The notes under the pieces: generated by a model
What the model saw: only the letters and a program-made list of their open reading frames with translations
Database searches by the model: none
What the model was told of the DNA's origin: nothing
Made by a program: the position numbers and the translations under genes
In this document: one piece after another, positions 56,231 to 64,000 of the stretch
Layout: the number at the start of each line of letters is the position of its first letter
How positions within the stretch are numbered: the stretch's first letter is position 1
Assembly: GCA_958450365.1 (NCBI GenBank)
Contig: CAUEEP010000864.1
Span: 186,001 to 250,000 of the forward strand
DNA: 64,000 nucleotides
Origin: Mesorhabditis belari
Lineage: Eukaryota > Nematoda > Chromadorea > Rhabditida > Rhabditidae
Reading direction: 5' to 3'

Positions 56231-57089
56231 GACAAGGAGAAGCTATTGAATTTCACGAATTTAAGAGGTGGGTTTTTAGAGCAATTTTAATTTAAAATTT
56301 AAAGCAAAAAAAAAGCAATTTGTATAAGAGAGTTTATTTTATTTGTATAAGATCTTATAGAGTTTGTATAAGAGATATTTTAAGATTTATTAACTTTAAA
56401 ATATAGACGATTAAAAATGAAACAAGTTTCAGCTTAATATTTTAAAAGTAAACAAAAACTAATAATCTTTCAGTGTGTCAAGCAGAAAGATTTTCCACAG
56501 AAAAAATGGGCTCCTTGTCCTTCACTTAGAGTGAGTTGTGTGGTGCCAGATATCAGCGGTGCTTTGAAGGGGTACCATAGCTTGTTCCGATATTACTCGA
56601 GTAAGATAGATATTTTAAAGGTTCCCATTTTAGCCGCATCTTCCAATTGATTGGCCTTGTATCAGAGCGGTTGAATTGTGTAATGGAAATCGAGATTGTC
56701 CAAATGGTGAAGATGAGGAACCGAACATGTGCATGTTTCATTCTTTGGTTCGTTTTAATTTAATGCTAGAACTTTAAACGAATTTCTGTAATGGTAGTCC
56801 AGTTAAAAGCCTTTCCTGGTGTTGGAATCCAGTTAAAAGCCTTTAAAGGGGAGATTTATCCATTTAAATTTGTATTTTTATGATTCAAATATTTAGCTTT
56901 AAAGTAAAGAGATTTCATCTAGCTTTTAAACTAAGCATCGAGCTTTTAAACTTTCAAAACAACACCCATAAAAATCTCAATTTTCAGAATCAAGGATCAT
57001 TGCGTCAATTGCAGCGGGACTTTTTGAGATTCAGTGGTGCTACACCGTCGTCAAGTACACCCTATGAATTCGTGAAAATCAAGTCTTAG
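56231..57089 (+). CDS. LDL-receptor class A domain gene, left-arm copy
   Basis: LDLa domains are calcium-binding extracellular modules with six cysteines. Exons 56474-56530 (CVKQKDFPQKKWAPCPSLR, ending at GTGAGT), 56634-56747 and 56988-57089 join in phase 0. The central exon reads IDWPCIRAVELCNGN then RDCPNGEDEEPNMC, the C-x6-C-N-G-x-x-D-C-x2-G-E-D-E-x4-C signature. The last exon gives QLQRDFLRFSGATPSSSTPY and ends EFVKIKS with TAG. An upstream exon-like segment (56231-56267, GQGEAIEFHEFK) follows TTTTCAG but joins in phase only through a weak donor at GTTTTT. The protein start is not found, so this may be a partial gene carried by the repeat. The exact family is unknown. Confidence 0.6.
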
Positions 57090-58664
57090 CCATATACGGG
57101 TGAGTTTTGAAGGTAAAACAACAATGACATTAATGATCAATGATCAATGATTGACGGATTATCAACAAATCTATAAAAAGCCCAACAAAATTATTAAAAC
57201 CCTAGGGTTTAAGTTAGGCTAAGCTAAGACTCGGCTGCACCAGGAAGAGACAAGCAGCTCAAAGAAGATCCAAGGCCTGGCTCTAGCTTTGTCTGGTTTA
57301 CAGGGAAAATCCAGTTAAAAGCCTTTTCTGGTGTTAGAATCCAGTTAGAAACCGTTCCTTGTTAGAATCCAGTTAAATCATTCACTTTAGATAAACTCCA
57401 GCTAAACTATCAAAATTTAACTGAAAACATTTACAGAATTCGACTAACGTTTGGAATGGTCTCCTTTTTCACCTCGAATTACTCGAAATCGGCTCTCTTA
57501 CTAGAATTCATAGAATTGTTGTCGAATTTTCTTTCTCTCTGCACAAAAAAGATTTTTGGAATTGTCGATTTCTCTCTTTTTATTGATTCATCACTTTCTC
57601 GCTGAACAAATGCAAATGTTAATCATTCATTGTCCGAATACGAAACATATATAAAAGAACTTCAGAAATGGACTAGAAAGAGTGTGTTTGAGCACAAAAT
57701 ATACTTGAAGAACACAACTTCTTTGAAACAACTTTGACTTTGAAACAAGAATTGAGTCTATTTTGATTATTTCGTCATTATTGCTAGCTTAAGTAAGCTA
57801 GAAAAGATTTTTTTATTTTCGAAATCTCGAAAGACGACGAGACTTAAATGTCAGCTGCTTCTTAGGTGTGACAGCTGCTTGTTAGCTATGTCAGCTGCTT
57901 GTTAGGCGTTAAATCTTTCCATGTAGAGCTCCTATATCTTTGTGGGATGTGCTGTGGCCAGATATCTTTGTCAAGCAATTTTTATTATCAAAGTCATTAT
58001 AAAGGTATCATGGTAAGCTTTCTGAGTGGTTTGATCCAATGAAAATTAACAATTAAACAGACAAACAGAAATTAAACCAGCTCCAAATTTTTGAATTCGA
58101 AGCCCTCAACATTGAAATTTTAGCCTCAGCTTTTGAAATTTTCTATTTGCTACAAACACCTGAAGTTTTTGAGGCTTGTGATTTGCAGATTGAATTTGAC
58201 TAAAATTAAGCTGATCAATTGAAAGCTGAACGTTTGAAGACAGTCATTTTCAAAACTAGGTGACCTCTAGAAAGAAAATTAGTGAGAGAAGACTCCATTA
58301 CAAGCTACGATGCTGAAGAATGAATAAACGTAGGTCTATGCAAAGGTTGACAAAAATTGGATGGAGTCGAACTTCTCCATGTGATAGAATTCAATGATTT
58401 GGATATCAATGAAAGCCTTCTTTGGTGAATGATAATGTTTTAAATTTGGTTGACTGTTGGTGTAGCAAAATAGTCAAATAAATTAGTATAAAACTTATAA
58501 AGTATAAAAAGAAGAAGTTTTCCTTGTCATTCTGCACTTGTTGCTGGTCCTGTCAACGATTTTCTTTTAATTTTTTATTTCAAAACACCAACGATCCCAA
58601 AAACATCACTTTTCTTTTAGTGGAAAACGGAAAAGTATAAAAAACCCGCACAGGCTGTGGATTC
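57090..58664. other. Inner part of the left arm
   Basis: It contains ATCCAGTTAAAAGCC repeats (also 56805-56850), a TATATAAAAG stretch at about 57647, the TCAGCTGCTTGTTAG triplet repeat (57848-57905), and from 58150 the TGCAGATTGAATTTGAC block that the 11-kb unit also carries at 4090-4400. No further exon is supported. Confidence 0.5.
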
Positions 58665-59083
58665 TTTAGAGAAATTTTAAAACAAAGATGAGATATTTTG
58701 AATATCAAGTAAAATTGACAATGTTCTAGAAGAAAATAACAATTTGATTAAAGTGGATTGTAAAATTGGACTAGACGAGGAGTGGGACTTTGTAAGCACT
58801 TTGTCTAAGGCAAATTGGAACAAGATGAGAAGACACAGATTGAAATGAATGATGTTGGACTCAAGAATTAGGCTTGAAAGTGAGTAAGCTTAACAAGGAG
58901 GCCATTTGATTGATGATTTTAAGGAAACAAGTTGGAAATGTGAAGGATTTTGTTTGAATTCGGTTTAGAACTGGCTGTCAATTGGAGCACATCGTCGGGG
59001 TTTTCCGTCAATACGGATGTGACGGGATTTGCTCGGTTGATGGGCATCTGTAGAGCGAATCACATGGAATCTCGGGACCTCTG
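58665..59083. other. Spacer of the palindrome
   Basis: The spacer matches, in inverse orientation, the left flank of copy 2 (about 44100-44510), including GACGAGGAGTGGGACTTTG and the TCGTCGGGGTTTTCCGT segment. An open frame at 58950-59168 is not supported as a gene. Confidence 0.6.
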
Positions 59084-59260
59084 GAATCCACAGCCTGTGC
59101 GGGTTTTTTATACTTTTCCGTTTTCCACTAAAAGAAAAGTGATGTTTTTGGGATCGTTGGTGTTTTGAAATAAAAAATTAAAAGAAAATCGTTGACAGGA
59201 CCAGCAACAAGTGCAGAATGACAAGGAAAACTTCTTCTTTTTATACTTTATAAGTTTTAT

Positions 59261-60000
59261 ACTAATTTATTTGACTATTTTGCTACACCAACAGTCAACC
59301 AAATTTAAAACATTATCATTCACCAAAGAAGGCTTTCATTGATATCCAAATCATTGAATTCTATCACATGGAGAAGTTCGACTCCATCCAATTTTTGTCA
59401 ACCTTTGCATAGACCACGTTTATTCATTCTTCAGCATCGTAGCTTGAATGGAGTCTCTCTCACTAATTTTCTTTCTAGAGGTCACCTAGTTTGAAAATGA
59501 CCGTCTTTGAACGTTCAGCTTTCAATTGATCAGCTAATTTTAGTCAAATTCAATCTGCAAATCACAAGCCTCAAAAATCAGACTAAAATTGGGCTAAAGG
59601 AAAACTGGTAACGGTAGTTAGAAGTTTTATACTAATTTATTTGACTATTTTGCTACACCAACAGTCAACCAAATTTAAAACATTATCATTCACCAAAGAA
59701 GGCTTTCATTGATATCCAAATCATTGAATTCTATCACATGGAGAAGTTCGACTCCATCCAATTTTTTGTCAACCTTTGCATAGACCTACGTTTATTCTTC
59801 TTCAGCATCGTAGCTTGTAATGGAGTCTTCTCTCACTAATTTTCTTTCTAGAGGTCACCTAGTTTTGAAAATGACTGTCTTCAAACGTTCAGCTTTCAAT
59901 TGATCAGCTTAATTTTAGTCAAATTCAATCTGCAAATCACAAGCCTCAAAAACTTCAGGTGTTTGTAGCAAATAGAAAATTTCAAAAGCTGAGGCTAAAA
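59261..60000. repeat. ~370-bp tandem duplication in the right arm
   Basis: The block starting ATACTAATTTATTTGACTAT occurs at 59261 and again at 59631. The first unit has several small deletions relative to the second. This explains the 371-base shift in arm pairing and shows that the right arm changed after the palindrome formed, or that the left arm lost one unit. Confidence 0.8.
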
Positions 60001-61029
60001 TTTCAATGTTGAGGGCTTCGAATTCAAAAATTTGGAGCTGGTTTAATTTCTGTTTGTCTGTTTAATTGTTAATTTTCATTGGATCAAACCACTCAGAAAG
60101 CTTACCATGATACCTTTATAATGACTTTGATAATAAAAAATTGCTTGACAAAGATATCTGGCCACAGCACATCCCACAAAGATATAGGAGCTCTACATGG
60201 AAAGATTTAACGCCTAACAAGCAGCTGACATAGCTAACAAGCAGCTGTCACACCTAAGAAGCAGCTGACATTTAAGTCTCGTCGTCTTTCGAGATTTCGA
60301 AAATAAAAAATCTTTTTCTAGCTTACTTAAGCTAGCAATAATGACGAAATAATCAAAATAGACTCAATTCTTGTTTCAAAGTCAAAGTTGTTTCAAAGAA
60401 GTTGTGTTCTTCAAGTATATTTTGTGCTCAAACACACTCTTTCTAGTCCATTTCTGAAGTTCTTTTATATATGTTTCGTATTCGGACAATGAATGATTAA
60501 CATTTGCATTTGTTCAGCGAGAAAGTGATGAATCAATAAAAAAGAGAGAAATCGACAATTCCAAAAATCTTTTTGTGCAGAGAGAAAGAAAATTCGACAA
60601 CAATTCTATGAATTCTAGTAAGAGAGCCGATTTCGAGTAATTCGAGGTGAAAAGGAGACCATTCCAAACGTTAGTCGAATTCTGTAAATGTTTTCAGTTA
60701 AATTTTGATAGTTTAGCTGGAGTTTATCTAAAGTGAATGATTTAACTGGATTCTAACAAGGAACGGTTTCTAACTGGATTCTAACACCAGAAAAGGCTTT
60801 TAACTGGATTTTCCCTGTAAACCAGACAAAGCTAGAGCCAGGCCTTGGATCTTCTTTGAGCTGCTTGTCTCTTCCTGGTGCAGCCGAGTCTTAGCTTAGC
60901 CTAACTTAAACCCTAGGGTTTTAATAATTTTGTTGGGCTTTTTATAGATTTGTTGATAATCCGTCAATCATTGATCATTGATCATTAATGTCATTGTTGT
61001 TTTTACCTTCAAAACTCACCCGTATATGG

Positions 61030-61887
61030 CTAAGACTTGATTTTCACGAATTCATAGGGTGTACTTGACGACGGTGTAGCACCACTGAATCTCAAAAAGT
61101 CCCGCTGCAATTGACGCAATGATCCTTGATTCTGAAAATTGAGATTTTTATGGGTGTTGTTTTGAAAGTTTAAAAGCTCGATGCTTAGTTTAAAAGCTAG
61201 ATGAAATCTCTTTACTTTAAAGCTAAATATTTGAATCATAAAAATACAAATTTAAATGGATAAATCTCCCCTTTAAAGGCTTTTAACTGGATTCCAACAC
61301 CAGGAAAGGCTTTTAACTGGACTACCATTACAGAAATTCGTTTAAAGTTCTAGCATTAAATTAAAACGAACCAAAGAATGAAACATGCACATGTTCGGTT
61401 CCTCATCTTCACCATTTGGACAATCTCGATTTCCATTACACAATTCAACCGCTCTGATACAAGGCCAATCAATTGGAAGATGCGGCTAAAATGGGAACCT
61501 TTAAAATATCTATCTTACTCGAGTAATATCGGAACAAGCTATGGTACCCTTCAAAGCACCGCTGATATCTGGCACCACACAACTCACTCTAAGTGAAGGA
61601 CAAGGAGCCCATTTTTTCTGTGGAAAATCTTTCTGCTTGACACACTGAAAGATTATTAGTTTTTGTTTACTTTTAAAATATTAAGCTGAAACTTGTTTCA
61701 TTTTTAATCGTCTATATTTTAAAGTTAATAAATCTTAAAATATCTCTTATACAAACTCTATAAGATCTTATACAAATAAAATAAACTCTCTTATACAAAT
61801 TGCTTTTTTTTTGCTTTAAATTTTAAATTAAAATTGCTCTAAAAACCCACCTCTTAAATTCGTGAAATTCAATAGCTTCTCCTTGTC
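61030..61887 (-). CDS. LDL-receptor class A domain gene, right-arm copy
   Basis: Mirror of 56231-57089 on the minus strand: exons 61589-61645, 61372-61485 and 61030-61131, with the same residues, splice sites and stop. The exon-like upstream segment is at 61851-61887. Both copies read toward the spacer, tail to tail. No difference in the coding exons was noticed, so arm homogenisation is recent or continuing. Confidence 0.6.
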
Positions 61888-63567
61888 CTGAAAATTTGAA
61901 ATCATTCACTTAAAACCTGTGGATTTTACCTTGTAAAAAGAATAAAGCCAGAATCTATTGGTTTTCCATTGGATTTTTTTGGCTATTACTAAGCTAATTA
62001 AAAATTTGATTTTTAATTAATTTCAATTGTTTTTGACGTCAGTAATGGAAAGTATAGAAAAGACAGATGTTATTTTAAAGGAAAACGTCTGGAATGACTT
62101 GTGATAAAAAGGAAAGCTTTCTAATGAGAAAAAGGAAGAGATTATTGCATTGTCACAGATTCAATTTTGAGCCCATACTTTGAAATTCCCATTTATTGGA
62201 TAGAGGATTGGAGGATGAAAGACCTGGGGATTGTTCCGGTTTTTTTCAAGCTCAGGTTCATTTTTCGTTCGATTAAAGCTAGAGAAATAAAGACGACAAA
62301 TTAATGCAAATTAAATGCAAAATTAATATCTAATATAATAGATTTTATTAATGCGTTATCGCACTTTATTTCTTTCTGAATAAAGTATTTATATAAATGA
62401 TTTATCTATAAATGATTTATTTATAAATGATATAAAATCATTCCACTTGCATTTATAAATGAGAAACAAATCCGCAGGGAAAACTAACGAAACAGCCATT
62501 TTTGGAAAACGTGAAAGCAGCCATTTTTTTGCTCTGCTGCCCTTTACTAAAATAGCTGTAAAATCTTTTAGAAAAGAGATATCTCAAGGCGGTTTTTGTA
62601 ACCATCGATCTGTATTCGATTCAGCTTTAGCATGATCTATAAAACGTATAAAAGATATCAAGAGCGAGAGAATTTGAAGATTGAAGAAAAAAATGAAGGG
62701 TGCATGAGAGCATCACACTTTAGAGCATCACACTTTCAACAACACATTGGTCTTTCTAATGCAGCAAGCACTAGATTAATTGATATTGGGTTGATGGAAA
62801 AGTTGTTTCCGAAATTTGGGGAGTGTACCTTAAATTTGTCAAGTTTTGACGTTTTATAGCTTATGCTAAAGCTGAATCCAATACAGATCGATGGGTACAA
62901 AAGTCTTGAGTTATCTCTTTTCTAAAAGATTTTACAGCTATTTTAGTAAAGTAAAGGGCAGCAGAGCAAAAAAATGGCTGCTTTCACGTTTTCCAAAAAT
63001 GGCTGTTTCGTTAGTTTTCCCTGCGGATTTGTTTCTCATTTATAAATGCAAGTGGAATGATTTTATATCATTTATAAATAAATCATTTATAGATAAATCA
63101 TTTATATAAATACTTTATTCAGAAAAAAATAAAGTGCGAAAACGCATTAATAAAATTAATAAAAATTAATAAAAATCGAACGAAAAATGAACCTGAGCTT
63201 GAACAAAACCCGAACAATCCCCAGGTCTTTCATTTGTTTTCCTCCAATCCTCCATCCAATACAATGGGAATTTCAAAGTCTAGACTCAAAATTGAATCTG
63301 TGACAATGCAATAATCTCTTCCTTTTTCTCATTAGAAAGCTTTCCTTTTTTTATCACAAGTCATTCCAGACGTCTTGCTTTAAAATGACACCTGTCTTTT
63401 TCTATACTTTTCATTACTGGCGTCAAAAAACAATTGAAATTAATTAAAAATCTTTAATTAGCTTAGTAATCGCAAAAAAAATCCAATGGAAAACCAGTAG
63501 ATTTTGACTTTATTCTTTTTACCATGTAAAATCCACAGGTTTTAAGTGAATGATTTCAAATTTTCAG
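61888..63567. repeat. Second, overlapping palindrome
   Basis: About 61888-62660 and 62830-63567 are inverse copies (pairs add up to about 125455), with a short spacer near 62660-62830. The pairing starts at CTGAAAATTTGAAATCATTC and its inverse at 63550. The left arm is also the outer part of the right arm of the 7-kb palindrome, so 55.6-63.6 kb is two interlocked palindromes. Arms here are about 90% identical, hence older. Confidence 0.75.
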
Positions 63568-64000
63568 ATGAATTTTCAGATGAAAAGATTATAGGAAAGA
63601 TAGGAAAGGTACAGTACTGGACAATGAAATATGATATTTGAAAAACGATCGCCACTTTCGCGCGTCTGTAACTCCCTTGTCTTTGAGTTTAAACTATTAG
63701 TGTTCTACATTTTCTGAAAGCTCTTTTCAAGGGCTACACAATGGTAATATTAATATTTAGAAATACGGTAAAGACAAGGGAGTTACAGACGCGCGAAAGT
63801 GACGATCGTTTTTCAAATATTATATTTCATTGTCCAGTAATTTCATTACAGAAGCTCTATCAAACTCTAAGCCTTAAAAACTAAGCTCTAAATTGCCTTG
63901 TAAATTCCCATTTTATATCATTTCTTTTGTATTTTCATTGGATGAGATTTGTTTTTTTGAAAGCTATCACTTTACAGGCTGAATATTTTCATATATTTTC
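62750..64000 (+). repeat. Direct repeat of 17148-18945, running off the window
   Basis: It matches from CTTTCTAATGCAGCAAGCA to the end of the window, lacking about 580 bases present in the 17-kb copy. The frame 62632-62859 is a by-product of the repeat. Confidence 0.8.
63617..63837. mobile_element. 221-bp CTGGACAATG MITE
   Basis: Near-identical to 18547-18767 with the same TA flanks, because the surrounding DNA is duplicated; it is not an independent insertion. Confidence 0.85.

Larger units (their letters stand above)
55567..62550. repeat. ~7-kb palindrome
   Basis: The left arm 55567-58664 and right arm 59084-62550 are reverse complements, almost perfect over most of their length; position pairs add up to about 118119 in the outer part and 117748 near the centre. 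The outermost ~150 bases are more diverged, the left matching the 17350 version and the right the 17940/63000 version. The spacer is about 420 bases. The arms contain the LDLa gene, TCAGCTGCTTGTTAG repeats (57850-57910) and ATCCAGTTAAAAGCC repeats. Such a structure would form a very long hairpin as RNA or single-stranded DNA. Confidence 0.85.

Noticed and set aside
58950..59168. 72-codon ORF in the palindrome spacer
   Set aside because: Same DNA occurs at 3650-3800 and 47700-47850 with different frames; there is no sign of protein constraint.

Overview
The window reads as nuclear DNA of a rhabditid nematode, probably Caenorhabditis or a close relative. It is AT-rich, its introns are short with TTTCAG-type acceptors and GTAAGT/GTGAGT donors, one gene has an AATAAA signal a few bases past its stop, and short TTAGGC runs of the nematode telomere type occur. 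There are no operons of bacterial type, rRNA or CRISPR arrays. The long ORFs are mostly shadows; the real coding information lies in short exons, which I assembled by reading splice sites and phase.

The only clearly intact host gene is an hlh-30 (TFEB/MITF/TFE) orthologue on the plus strand, 28730-37680. Twelve exons join in frame to 393 codons, with a complete bHLH and leucine zipper. Its introns hold a pogo-like element, a 222-bp TA-flanked MITE and several minisatellites. Left of it, 21.1-26.2 kb is a broken, partly inverted copy of the same locus: a minus-strand pseudogene keeping exons B-F and the last exon, plus 5' and intron pieces on the plus strand. Decayed EGF-like and receptor-tyrosine-kinase exons are mixed in. 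A third, scrambled hlh-30 fragment lies at 53.6-53.8 kb. Right of the gene, 37.7-43.9 kb holds a minisatellite, a mariner-type MITE, the 3' end of an unrecognised minus-strand gene (41.9-42.6 kb) and two plus-strand exon-like segments.

The rest is a web of near-identical repeats. An 11-kb unit occurs twice in direct orientation (498-11164 and 44590-55566). Each copy holds an inverted-repeat-bounded unit of about 5 kb with 48-bp tandem repeats and two dense clusters of short palindromes, followed by segments that look coding but match no family I recognise. Copy 2 differs by an extra 48-bp unit, a 16-bp tandem duplication and the inserted hlh-30 pieces. From 55567 the window becomes a palindrome of about 7 kb (arms 55567-58664 and 59084-62550). 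Each arm carries one copy of a small gene with an LDL-receptor class A domain, both reading toward the centre. A second palindrome (61888-63567) overlaps its right end, and 62750-64000 repeats 17148-18945.

Overall this looks like a young, rearranged repeat-rich locus that has repeatedly copied and shuffled pieces of a neighbouring transcription-factor gene. Direct and inverted repeats this similar can also come from misassembly, so long reads across the junctions are the first check.
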